Of a stretch of 64,000 nt of DNA, positions 6,793 through 15,249 are shown in pieces. The position numbers were made by a program, and so were the translations under genes. This DNA is from JAHWKI01 sp035513575 (GTDB lineage Bacteria > Gemmatimonadota > Gemmatimonadetes > Longimicrobiales > RSA9): contig DATKBW010000181.1 of assembly GCA_035513575.1 (NCBI GenBank), positions 6,236 through 70,235 of the forward strand, read 5' to 3'. The stretch's first letter is position 1. Each line of letters opens with the position of its first letter. A model generated the notes under the pieces. It was not told the origin of the DNA, ran no database searches, and saw nothing but the letters and a program-made list of their open reading frames with translations.

Positions 6793-9700
6793 TCAGCCGC
6801 CGATGGCCCTCGCGGCCGGAGGGAGGGCCCGATCGCCGAGAGCCGCCGCGCCGCCGACGCGATCGTCGCTACGGACATGGGAGCCATCGGGCCTGAGCTC
6901 CCACGCGCTGGGGTCGGAGAGCAGGTCGTCGAGGATCTGCTTCAGGCGCGCGCGACACTCCGGCTCCCGGACGGGGACGGCCACCTCGACCCGGCGCGAC
7001 AGGTTGCGGGGCCGCCAGTCGGCGGAGCCGATGATGTATTCCGGGTCCCCGCCGTTGCCAAATTCGAAGATCCGCGCGTGCTGGAGGAGTCGGCCCAGGA
7101 CGCTGATGATCCGGATGTTCTCGGAGAGCCCCGGCACGCCGGGCCGCAGCGCGCAGATCTCCCGCGCCGCGAGCTCGATCCGCACGCCCGCCTGGGACGC
7201 TTCGTAGAGCTTGGCGATGGTGCGCCGGTCCGCGAGGCCGTTCAGCTGCCCGCGCAGACTCCCGCCCCGCCCCGCCCGCGCGTGCTCGATCTCCCGTTCG
7301 ATCCGCTCCAGCAGCCGCCGTCGCATGTTGAACGGGGAGACCAGGAGGTGGGTGAACTCCGAGGGCGCCGAGTACCCCGTGAGGATGTTGAACACGGCCT
7401 GGACCTCCTCGCCGATCTCCTGGTCCGCGGTGAGGAGCGCGACGTCCGTGTAGCTCCGGGCTGTCCGGTTGTTCAGGTTCCCGGTCCCGATGTAGCAGTA
7501 CCGTGCCAGCCCGTCCCCCTCGCGCCGGACGACGAGCCCCGCCTTCGCGTGCACCTTGTACTTCAGCGGACTGAACACGACGTGGATGCCGGCGGCGGTC
7601 AGGGATCTCGCCCAGGCGATGTTGCGCTGCTCGTCGAAGCTGGCCTTGATCTCGATCAGGGCCACCGCGTCCTTCCCGAGCTGACGGGCCCGGGAGAGCG
7701 CCTTGACGACGGCGGACGAGGCATCGGTCCGGTAGAGGGTGACCTTGAGGCTGACCACGTCCGGGTCCTCCGCGGCCTCCGCGATGAAGCGGGCGGCGGT
7801 GGTCTCGAAGGCCTCGTACGGGAAATGGACGAGACGGTCGCGCTCGCGGAGGATCTCGAAGATGGAGCGGTCGTGGTCGAACGGGTCCTTCCGCTCCATG
7901 GGCTGGAAGCGGAGGTCGTCGTGGCCGGGGACGGAGGCGAGCTCGGCGAGGGTCGCGAGATCGATCAGCCCGTCGATCACGTAGAGGTCCTGCGGTCCGA
8001 GCCGCACCACCTCGCCGCTCCCCTCATAGCGGACCTCGCGGAGGATCAGGTCGCGCAGCGCGAAGGGCATGGATGCTTCGACCTCGAGCCGCACGGGGGC
8101 GCGGAAGGGTCGCCGGGCGACGTCCTCCTCGACCATCTGGAGCACATCGCCGATGAGGGTCTCGTCCAGCTGCGTCTTGGCGCTCCGGGTGATCCGGAAG
8201 AGGTGTGCGCTCTGCACCTCGAGCCCCGAGAAGAGCTCCGGCAGGCGGGCCACCAGCAGCTCTTCCAGCGGGACGAACCGGTTGCCATCGGGCAGCGGGA
8301 GGAAGCGGGGGAGCTCCCCCGGTAGCTCGATGGCGGTGAAATGCCCGCGATCCGCGTCGGGGAGCCGGACCACCGCGGCGATGGCGGGACGGAGATTGCG
8401 GATGTGGGGGAAGGGGTGGCTCGCATCCGCGGCCAGGGGCGTGAGCACGGCCTCGGCGTCGGTGGCGAAGTGATCGAGGAGGAACGCCCGCTCGTCGTCC
8501 TCGAGCTCGGCCCAGCGCAGGATGCGGATCCCCTCCTCCGCGAGGGCCGGGATGAGCCGGTCGTGCAGGAGCCGCTGGGCGCGGGCCGTGATCTGGCGCG
8601 CCCGGATCGCGATGAGGTCGAGCTGCTCCTGGGCGGTCAGCCCGTCCAGGGTCTCCCGCCGTCCGCCCAGCGTCAGCTCGTCCTTGAACCCCGCCACGCG
8701 CGTCATGAAGAAGTCGTCGTGGCGTCCGCCGAACATGGCGAGGAACCGTACCCGCTCCAGCAGCGGGGCCTCCTCCGACTCGGCGTAGACGAGCATCCGC
8801 TCGTCGAACGCCATCCGGCTGAGCTCCGCGTTGAGCAGGTGGCCGGGGGGGAGGTCCTTGTCCGGCAGGTCCAGCGACGGCGGAGCGGGGAGCGCCAGCT
8901 CGAGGGCCTCGGCCCCGGCGCCCTCGGGGTCGCGCGTGGCCGTGGGCGTCTCTCCGCCCAGATCCGAGCGGGCGACCACCTCCAGCGCGGCGAGGGTCCG
9001 GCGGTGCCGGAGGCCGGCGGAGCCGACCGTACCCAGGATCTCGCTCAGCGACAGCCACACGACGCCATCCGGCGCCGGCTCCGGCACGGCATCCTCGGCG
9101 AGCCAGACCTCGAGCGCGGGGCGCCCGGGCCCACCCGCGTTGGTACCCAGCAGCCTGACCCTCCCGCCCTGCCCGGACAGCCGCCGGTCCAACACCCGGC
9201 GGCACGCCATCTCCCCGCTGCCGTCCCCGGCCGGGATGCGGAGCCCGTCCTCGGAGCGGATCAGCGCGATACGGTCGGCCCGGACCGCAGCGACCGCGAC
9301 TTCCCGTGCCGCCCGGACCTCGCGCTCCAGCGCGACGATCTCCGCGTCATCGAGGAACTCGCGGGCGCGGCGCGCGGGCTCCGACAGGGTGATGCGGACG
9401 CCGGGCTCGTCCTCGAGGGCGCGGATCACCGCGCCGATCCCGGCCGAGTCCGGGGCGGTGATCAGGATCTCCCACAGCGAGCCAGAGAGGGAGCCGCGGC
9501 GGACCGTCAGCGTGTCGTACGCGAGCTCGATCCGGGGCCCTTCCCCCTCGTCGGTGCGGCCGGTCCGGATCTGGCGCATGGTCTCGATCTCGAACGCCAC
9601 ATCGAGCCGCCGCGGGTCCACCAGGGCGCGCAGCAGGCGTGCGGGCTTGGAGTCCCCGGCGAACACCGCCTCGGCGTCCGACTCGGTGACGTCCGCCGAC

Positions 9701-9966
9701 GCGCGATGGCGCAGCGGCGGGCCGCCCTCCCCCGGCTCGCGAATATCGATCATCAGCGTGCGCCGGCCGTCCTGATGATGGCGCAGGCGGACCACCGCTC
9801 CCTTCCGGCCCAGCTCCCCACCCGCGGTGTCGAAGTGGACGTCGCGGTACACTTCCAGACTACGACGCTCCCGCGCCAGCGGCACGGGCGGTGGCCCGCC
9901 GGAGAGACGATCCAGTGTCTCCCCGGAGGGCACCTCCATCCGGACCGTGCGCCGCCGCGGCTTCAC
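6793..9966 (-). CDS. ppk: CYTH (triphosphate-tunnel) domain fused to polyphosphate kinase PPK1
   Basis: 1057 residues from GTG 9966, one base after the stop of the upstream gene. Residues about 370-1040 are a complete PPK1: ELSRMAFDERMLVYAESEE and DDFFMTRVAGFKDEL at the N-terminus, and both phospho-enzyme histidine sites, KVHAKAGLV (His806) and LLQHARIFEFGNGGDPEY (His963), with SADWRPRNLSRRVEV after it. A normal PPK1 is about 690-700 residues. The extra N-terminal 370 include a CYTH-like tunnel domain (about 1-215: VHFDTAGGELGRKGAVVRLR, IELAYDTLTVRRG, WEILI) and a linker of unclear fold (about 220-360) that could be a degenerate Nudix-like domain. Expected role: reversible ATP-dependent polyphosphate synthesis, with the CYTH domain as polyphosphate-binding or hydrolysing module. 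Third gene of the DUF4956 cassette. Confidence 0.88.
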   Translation of the reverse strand: MKPRRRTVRMEVPSGETLDRLSGGPPPVPLARERRSLEVYRDVHFDTAGGELGRKGAVVRLRHHQDGRRTLMIDIREPGEGGPPLRHRASADVTESDAEAVFAGDSKPARLLRALVDPRRLDVAFEIETMRQIRTGRTDEGEGPRIELAYDTLTVRRGSLSGSLWEILITAPDSAGIGAVIRALEDEPGVRITLSEPARRAREFLDDAEIVALEREVRAAREVAVAAVRADRIALIRSEDGLRIPAGDGSGEMACRRVLDRRLSGQGGRVRLLGTNAGGPGRPALEVWLAEDAVPEPAPDGVVWLSLSEILGTVGSAGLRHRRTLAALEVVARSDLGGETPTATRDPEGAGAEALELALPAPPSLDLPDKDLPPGHLLNAELSRMAFDERMLVYAESEEAPLLERVRFLAMFGGRHDDFFMTRVAGFKDELTLGGRRETLDGLTAQEQLDLIAIRARQITARAQRLLHDRLIPALAEEGIRILRWAELEDDERAFLLDHFATDAEAVLTPLAADASHPFPHIRNLRPAIAAVVRLPDADRGHFTAIELPGELPRFLPLPDGNRFVPLEELLVARLPELFSGLEVQSAHLFRITRSAKTQLDETLIGDVLQMVEEDVARRPFRAPVRLEVEASMPFALRDLILREVRYEGSGEVVRLGPQDLYVIDGLIDLATLAELASVPGHDDLRFQPMERKDPFDHDRSIFEILRERDRLVHFPYEAFETTAARFIAEAAEDPDVVSLKVTLYRTDASSAVVKALSRARQLGKDAVALIEIKASFDEQRNIAWARSLTAAGIHVVFSPLKYKVHAKAGLVVRREGDGLARYCYIGTGNLNNRTARSYTDVALLTADQEIGEEVQAVFNILTGYSAPSEFTHLLVSPFNMRRRLLERIEREIEHARAGRGGSLRGQLNGLADRRTIAKLYEASQAGVRIELAAREICALRPGVPGLSENIRIISVLGRLLQHARIFEFGNGGDPEYIIGSADWRPRNLSRRVEVAVPVREPECRARLKQILDDLLSDPSAWELRPDGSHVRSDDRVGGAAALGDRALPPAARAIGG

Positions 9967-9967
9967 G

Positions 9968-12634
9968 CTAGAACGGCATTCCGAGGGTCAGGTAGAGCCG
10001 GTCCTCCTCGCCCCGGGCCCAGGTCAGGTTCACCGCCTGCCCCAGGGTGCTGAACCAGAGCCCGGCGCCGTAGGCCGTGTGCCAGCCGCCGGGGGAGTCG
10101 CCATCCAGGTACACGCGACCGGCGTCGGATAGGCCCAGGACCCCGAGGCGGCCCTTCGTGATGAGCTCCGCCCGGAAGAGCGGGACGCGCAGCTCGGCGC
10201 TGCCGTAGAGCGCCGCATCCCCGGCGAAGCGCTGCCACCGATAGCCGCGCAGGCTCGTCCGCCCTCCGATCATGGCCGCGTCGTGGACCGGGAACGGGCC
10301 CCACGCCTGGAGGGCGCCCCCGCGCACCGCGACGAGGGGTCCGCCTCCCCAGAGCCCCAGGTAGCCCCGGGCCTCCGCGGCGCTCCTCCCGAACGCGCCG
10401 GGCGCATCGAGCAGTCCCGGGAACGCCGCGGCTTCCAGGTCCAGCTCGAAGCCACGCGTGGGAATGGCGCCCTCGGCGCGATCCAGTGACAGGCGGGCGA
10501 GGCCACCGGCCTGGGCGAAGTCCTGGCCGCCGCGCAGCGCCGGCAGGTCCCGGACCGCGCGCTCGGGATCCGTGTACAGGAACAGCGGACCGAGCGCCGC
10601 CTCCCACCAGCCGCCGTCCACGGCGATGGCCGCCGCGACGCGGACCTGTTCCATCATCTCGAGCGTCCCGGACGCCGGAGCCGGTGGCGAGTCGTTGCCA
10701 TACCCGTAGAAGCGGATGGCCTCGAAGGCGGTGGCACGGGCGTCGATCAGGAAATGGATCGGCGAGTTCTCCCGGCGGAAGTCCGCCTCCGCCTCCGCAC
10801 CGAAGGTGGCGGCCCCCGTGGCGAACAGGAGGCGCACGGCCAGCCGGCTCTCGTAGGGATAGTGGCGGAAGCCGTAGTCGACCCACCTGGGTCCCGCCCC
10901 GATGATCACGCCGGCCCCCTCGCGGTAGTCCAGCGCGGGGTCCACCAGCGAGCGGCTGCTCCCCCAGTCCTGGATCCGGTTGTCCAGCGTCTTCGTCTCC
11001 AGTAAACCGCCCTCCTCCTCCGGCGGCTCCCAGTCCCGGGTGCTCACGTGCGTGCGCCGCCCCGGCACGATCCGGTTGTCCCCGCGCGAATCGTAGAACG
11101 CCGTCCGGCTCGAGCGCGCGGCGGCGTCCACCAGCTCGTCGTCGCCGCCACCCCCGATCACCCGCAGCGTGATCGGCGACGGACCGTCCCCCCGCACGGT
11201 GGCCACGTCGTCCCCGCCGTGGAGGTAGACCCGGACCTCGTCCGTCTCCGCCGGGAGGAAGCGCCGGCTGTAGTAGGGCCGCCACTCCACGGCCTCGGTG
11301 TCCGCCTCCGCATCGTCGCCGCTCTCGTCTTCCCCGTCGTCCTCGTCGTCATCCACCTCGGCGGCCACGAGCTCATCGGCGGGAGCGTAGAGGGTCACCA
11401 GCAGGGAGCCATCCGGCTCCCGCAGCGCCTCGAGGCGATCCGCCTGGTCCGTGGCGTGGAGGTCGACCTCGGAGGCGAGCCAGGCGTAATAGTCGGCCGC
11501 CAGCTCATCCAGCCGATCGCGGCGCTCTCGCAGCGTCATGGCGAGCCACTCGGCGTGGCCCGGCCGGTGCTCGGGCGGGAGCCCCGCGACGGCCGCGGCG
11601 ATCACGTCATCGGTCAGCGTGCCCTGGACCCGTGCCACCACCGCGTCCCACTTCCGCCGGTCGAGGTCGGTGAGGAGGCGCCGGCTCAGCCCCTCGTCCT
11701 GCCAGACGTACGCAGTGAGGGGCGAGAGCCCGGGGCCGTAGTCGACCACCTTGTCATACCAGCGGCGGGCCACGGCGGCGACGGGGCCTTCGGCGTTGAC
11801 GAAGGCCCAGTCCCGGTCCCGGGCGACGGGGCGCCAGCGGAACCCGTCCTGGACCGGCTCCCGCGCCCAGCGCCACTGATCGACGAGGCCGCGGTCGGTG
11901 TCGCCGACCAGGAAATCCAGCAGCTTCGCCGCGAGGAGCTCCCGCGAATCCACCTGGTGGCGCGGGCTCTCCTCCAGCTTTTCGAGGAACACTTCCGAGC
12001 CCACGATCTTGGTGTAGCCCCACGTCCCCGGCGTGTCATCGTCGCCCTCGTTGGACTTCTCGAGCATCTGCCCGAGGAGCCCCGCGTAGTCCTCGCGGAA
12101 CTCGCCCAGGCGCGGGTCGTCGGGCATGACCCGCAGCGTGATGGGCTCCGTGAGGAGCCCCAGCGACCGCTGCAGCGGCGCGACCACCAGGGCCCCCCCG
12201 GGGTGGAGGGCGCTGATGAAATCCTGGATGATGTCCTCGATCACCGTGCCGCGCAGGTCCGACGGGAGCGGGGGCCGCACGAATTTCGCGACCGACCGGA
12301 AGATGTACCCCCGCCCGTCCGCGCCCACGAAGTGGAGCGTCCGCGTCTGGTTCCCTCCCGGCCGCTCGATGGTGAGGCCGCCGGCGAACCGGTCCAGGTC
12401 GAGGATCGGGACCGTCATCTCCCGGGTCCAGAGGAAGCGGTAGTTGTCGCCCAGAAGGAACCGACGGAGCGGGCCCGCCTCGTAGCGCGCGCCGGGGATC
12501 ACCCGCACGAGGGTCCCGCTGTCGGCGGGCGGGGGCGGGGGTGTCACCTGCGCCGATCCCGCCGATGGCGCGAGGGCCCCGGCGGCCAGTGCGGCGAGTA
12601 GTGTGGCGGTGGCTGTGATGGGTGTGTCAGACAT
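9968..12634 (-). CDS. Outer-membrane protein: atypical kinase-like (CotH/HipA-like) domain plus BamA-type barrel
   Basis: 888 residues with a signal peptide ending near AGSAQ. Residues about 60-290 form a domain resembling secreted atypical kinases: a beta-rich start with a candidate lysine (GYIFRSVAKF, Lys117), then VGDTDRGLVDQWRW (244-256) and RPVARDRDWAF (268-278), which I read as catalytic-loop and metal-binding Asp motifs. An acidic spacer (about 418-440) precedes a C-terminal BamA/TamA-like beta-barrel with GGRTSLRGYRW, a run of amphipathic strands and a terminal Phe (LTLGMPF). It is thus an outer-membrane protein with a large domain probably on the periplasmic side. It follows DUF4956 by 9 bases and touches the CYTH-PPK1 gene. 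The barrel is firm; kinase activity is inference. Confidence 0.75.
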   Translation of the reverse strand: MSDTPITATATLLAALAAGALAPSAGSAQVTPPPPPADSGTLVRVIPGARYEAGPLRRFLLGDNYRFLWTREMTVPILDLDRFAGGLTIERPGGNQTRTLHFVGADGRGYIFRSVAKFVRPPLPSDLRGTVIEDIIQDFISALHPGGALVVAPLQRSLGLLTEPITLRVMPDDPRLGEFREDYAGLLGQMLEKSNEGDDDTPGTWGYTKIVGSEVFLEKLEESPRHQVDSRELLAAKLLDFLVGDTDRGLVDQWRWAREPVQDGFRWRPVARDRDWAFVNAEGPVAAVARRWYDKVVDYGPGLSPLTAYVWQDEGLSRRLLTDLDRRKWDAVVARVQGTLTDDVIAAAVAGLPPEHRPGHAEWLAMTLRERRDRLDELAADYYAWLASEVDLHATDQADRLEALREPDGSLLVTLYAPADELVAAEVDDDEDDGEDESGDDAEADTEAVEWRPYYSRRFLPAETDEVRVYLHGGDDVATVRGDGPSPITLRVIGGGGDDELVDAAARSSRTAFYDSRGDNRIVPGRRTHVSTRDWEPPEEEGGLLETKTLDNRIQDWGSSRSLVDPALDYREGAGVIIGAGPRWVDYGFRHYPYESRLAVRLLFATGAATFGAEAEADFRRENSPIHFLIDARATAFEAIRFYGYGNDSPPAPASGTLEMMEQVRVAAAIAVDGGWWEAALGPLFLYTDPERAVRDLPALRGGQDFAQAGGLARLSLDRAEGAIPTRGFELDLEAAAFPGLLDAPGAFGRSAAEARGYLGLWGGGPLVAVRGGALQAWGPFPVHDAAMIGGRTSLRGYRWQRFAGDAALYGSAELRVPLFRAELITKGRLGVLGLSDAGRVYLDGDSPGGWHTAYGAGLWFSTLGQAVNLTWARGEEDRLYLTLGMPF

Positions 12635-12643
12635 GGCAGAAGC

Positions 12644-13699
12644 TCAATCGTCGTCGTCGTCGTCGTCATCCATGGGGCCGTAGGGCACGTACTCGGCGGC
12701 CGCGACGGTGGACGACCACCGGTCCTCCAGCTCGCCCAGCAGGTCCACCGGGCTCTTCTTCTTCTTCAGCCGCACCGCGACTTCCAGCGTCCAGACGCCG
12801 TTCCGGCCGCGCGGTGGCTCCCGGAAGCGCCACTCCCTGGCCACGTCGGTGAGCACGATCTCCGCGACCTGCCGCGCCGCGTGCGGGTCCGTCGTGTGGA
12901 GCAGCAGGATGCCGTCCGTCTTCAGCTCCTCGGCGATCCCCTCCACCCGCTCGTGCGCCCGGCGCCGCCCCTCGGCCGAGCCGGCCAGCAGCATGGTCGA
13001 GTCGCCCACCGACAGCAGCTCCGCGTCCTCGTCGCCGTAGACGGTGTCGATGTCGTACTTCCACAACGCCAGCACGATGAGGTTGAAGGCCAGCGACAGC
13101 AGCAGCGCGATGTCCAGGGCCTGCACACCCGCCGCCAGCCCGATCCCGATCACCAGGAAGATGTGGACCGCGTCCTTCGGGTTCTTGACGGTGGTACGGA
13201 ACCGGACCGCCGCCACGATCCCGGCCAGGCTGAAGGCCAGCGCCAGGCTGTTCTTCACCACCATGACGATCCCGGCCACGAGCGGAGGCAGGATCACCAG
13301 GGTGTGGACGAGCGACCGGTCGTAGCGGAGCCGGCGGGTGAAGGTGTAGACCCAGGCCACCGGCAGGACCAGCAGCACGGTCCCCACGAAGACGATCCCG
13401 GTGGTGAGCAGCCGCTGGCGCGGCGCCGGCTGGTTCCGGAACGCCTCGCTCATGCTCGGGTCCACGGGCCCCGTGAGCCCGCCCATCCCCTCCGAGCCCA
13501 GGGGCGCCACGATGGCGTCGTGGAGCACGGGGAACAGCTCCAGCAGCCCGATGGCCGCCGCGATCAGGAGGGCGTAGTACCCCAGCAGGGGTATGAGCGG
13601 CACGCGGCGGGCGCGCGCGGAACGCCGCCGACGGTCGCGGCCCCGCGGCCGCCCGTCCACCTGGCCTTCCGCTCGCGCGTCGCTCTGGCGCTCCGGCAC
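12644..13699 (-). CDS. DUF4956-family membrane protein
   Basis: 351 residues from GTG 13699, chosen because GAGGGAG lies 5 bases before it; the frame is open further upstream but without a site. A basic N-terminus (RPRGRDRRRRSARARR) is followed by four or five membrane segments (LLGYYALLIAAAIGLLELF, LLTTGIVFVGTVLLVLPVAW, two more near 165-235). The signature of the family is clear: NSLALAFSLAGIVAAVRFRT then VKNPKDAVHIFLVIGIGLAAG. A soluble C-terminal domain ends in eight consecutive Asp residues encoded by a TCG-type triplet repeat. DUF4956 has no assigned activity; it is often found near VTC-like CYTH and CotH genes (from memory). First gene of the cassette. Confidence 0.85.
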   Translation of the reverse strand: MPERQSDARAEGQVDGRPRGRDRRRRSARARRVPLIPLLGYYALLIAAAIGLLELFPVLHDAIVAPLGSEGMGGLTGPVDPSMSEAFRNQPAPRQRLLTTGIVFVGTVLLVLPVAWVYTFTRRLRYDRSLVHTLVILPPLVAGIVMVVKNSLALAFSLAGIVAAVRFRTTVKNPKDAVHIFLVIGIGLAAGVQALDIALLLSLAFNLIVLALWKYDIDTVYGDEDAELLSVGDSTMLLAGSAEGRRRAHERVEGIAEELKTDGILLLHTTDPHAARQVAEIVLTDVAREWRFREPPRGRNGVWTLEVAVRLKKKKSPVDLLGELEDRWSSTVAAAEYVPYGPMDDDDDDDD

Positions 13700-13793
13700 T
13701 GGTACTCCCTCGCGGTCCGTGATGTTTCGGACCCCGGGAGGGGCAAGAAGCGGGCCCGCCAGGGGGAGCAGGCACCCGGCGCGGCCGGCCACG

Positions 13794-13829
13794 AAAACGG
13801 CCCCGCCCCGCTCGCGCGGGACGGGGCCG
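13794..13829 (-). terminator. Rho-independent terminator after the SusD-like gene
   Basis: On the minus strand a 14-bp stem with one mismatch (CGGCCCCGTCCCGC paired with GCGGGGCGGGGCCG), loop GCGA, is followed directly by TTTT. It lies 27 bases after the stop of the SusD-like gene and about 95 bases before the DUF4956 start, so it should separate the two minus-strand operons. Confidence 0.8.
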
Positions 13830-13855
13830 CCGGCAGTGCCGGAAAGCGCTGCGCC

Positions 13856-15235
13856 TCAATAGCCGGGATTCTGGACCAGATTCTCCGAAACGTCCAGCTC
13901 TCCCTGGGGCAGCGGCAGCAATGCCTCGTGGGGCGAGAACGCCGAGCCCAGCACCGCGGCCGCGCGATCCGTGCGGACCAGGTCGAACCAGCGCTCTCCC
14001 TCGAACGCCAGCTCGAGGCGGCGCTCCAGGTAGATCGCGTCCAGGACGTCCTGCTGCGTGATCAGGTCCACCCCGTACACGTACGTCGTGAGACCCGCGC
14101 GGGTGTGCACCATGTTCAGGTAGGTCACCGCGCTGGTGAGGTCCGCGACGCCGCCCTGCTGCGCCAGCGCCTCCGCGAGGATCAGCAGCACCTCGGCGTA
14201 GCGCATGACGTGGAAGTCCTCCGTCCCGGACGTGGTGGGATACTTCACCACCTCGATACCGTCCGGCCGGATCTGGTCGAAGTTCACGTCGAACCGCTCG
14301 TCGTTCGCCTGGTCGTAGGCATCGTAGATGTCCTGCGTGGCGCCGATCTCGAACCGGCCGGCGAACTGGTAGTAGTAGCCGTAGTTGTTGGGATCGGTGG
14401 CAGTGAACACCAGGCGGAAGATGTCCTCCGTAGCCGAGGTGCTCGACCCGTCCGGCCCGAACAGGCTGGCGTAGTCGGCCGCGAGGGCGTAGTCGCCGCT
14501 GTTGACGACCTCCAACGCCGCGGCCTCCGCGGCGGCCCAGTCCCTCTGGTAGAGGTGGGCCTTCGCCTCGAGGGCGTCGACGAAGCCGGGCGTGACGAAA
14601 TTCCGGTCCGAATTGTCGATCCCCGCGGACCCCAGAAGCGACGTCGCCTGGGCGAGGTCGGCTTCGATCCGCGTCCAGACCTCCGCTGCCGACGACCGGG
14701 TGGCCTGGGCGAGCTCCTCGATGTCCGCCAGGTTCTCCGCCGGCTCGGTGACCAGCACCACGCCGCCGTAGGCGCGGACCAGGTGGAAGTAGTGGAGGGC
14801 GCGCAGCGCGTACATCTGGCCGAGCATCCCGTCCACCGCATCCACCGGGATGTCGTCGACCTCGGGGACCTTCTTGATCACCGTGTTGACCCGGAGGATC
14901 CCGTCGTAGGTGGCGTCCCAGATCCCCGAAACGACGCCGTTGTCCGCCGGGATGTTGATCAGGTCACCCTGGCCATAGCTGCCGAAGGTCCCCGTGTGCT
15001 CGACATCGTCGCTCAGGAGGTCCGTCCACATCACGTAGTCGCCGCCCAGCAGGCTCCCGCTCTGGAAGCTGCTGTACGCGCCATTGACGGCCGCCTGGGC
15101 CGTCTCCTGATCGACGATGGCGATCTCCTGGGCGATCTCGTCCTGTGGCAGGATGTCGAGAAGGCCCGTATCGCAGGCGCCCAGGGCCGCAACGAGCAGC
15201 ACCGCGGGCACCATCGGAAGTCTCTGCATGGTCAT
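13856..15235 (-). CDS. SusD/RagB-family surface glycan- or nutrient-binding lipoprotein
   Basis: 459 residues from ATG 15235; ATG 15229 is two codons inside and has the better distance to AAGGA, so either may be used. The N-terminus MQRLPMVPAVLLVAALGAC gives a lipobox with Cys as lipidation site. SusD hallmarks are QAAVNGAYSSFQSG near the start, YALRALHYFHLVRAYGGVVL in the TPR-like middle, and the C-terminal RYAEVLLILAEALAQ, YLERRLELAFEGERWFDLVR and LLPLPQGELDVSENLVQNPGY. It acts with the SusC-like receptor encoded 14 bases upstream to bind and import a ligand across the outer membrane. The ligand (glycan, peptide or other) is not indicated by neighbours. Confidence 0.92.
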   Translation of the reverse strand: MTMQRLPMVPAVLLVAALGACDTGLLDILPQDEIAQEIAIVDQETAQAAVNGAYSSFQSGSLLGGDYVMWTDLLSDDVEHTGTFGSYGQGDLINIPADNGVVSGIWDATYDGILRVNTVIKKVPEVDDIPVDAVDGMLGQMYALRALHYFHLVRAYGGVVLVTEPAENLADIEELAQATRSSAAEVWTRIEADLAQATSLLGSAGIDNSDRNFVTPGFVDALEAKAHLYQRDWAAAEAAALEVVNSGDYALAADYASLFGPDGSSTSATEDIFRLVFTATDPNNYGYYYQFAGRFEIGATQDIYDAYDQANDERFDVNFDQIRPDGIEVVKYPTTSGTEDFHVMRYAEVLLILAEALAQQGGVADLTSAVTYLNMVHTRAGLTTYVYGVDLITQQDVLDAIYLERRLELAFEGERWFDLVRTDRAAAVLGSAFSPHEALLPLPQGELDVSENLVQNPGY

Positions 15236-15249
15236 TTCCTTTCCGCCTC

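Noticed and set aside
6544..8325. Long plus-strand frame running from the carbonic anhydrase gene into the CYTH-PPK1 gene
   Set aside because: It crosses the end of one real gene and lies opposite another; translation shows no domain.
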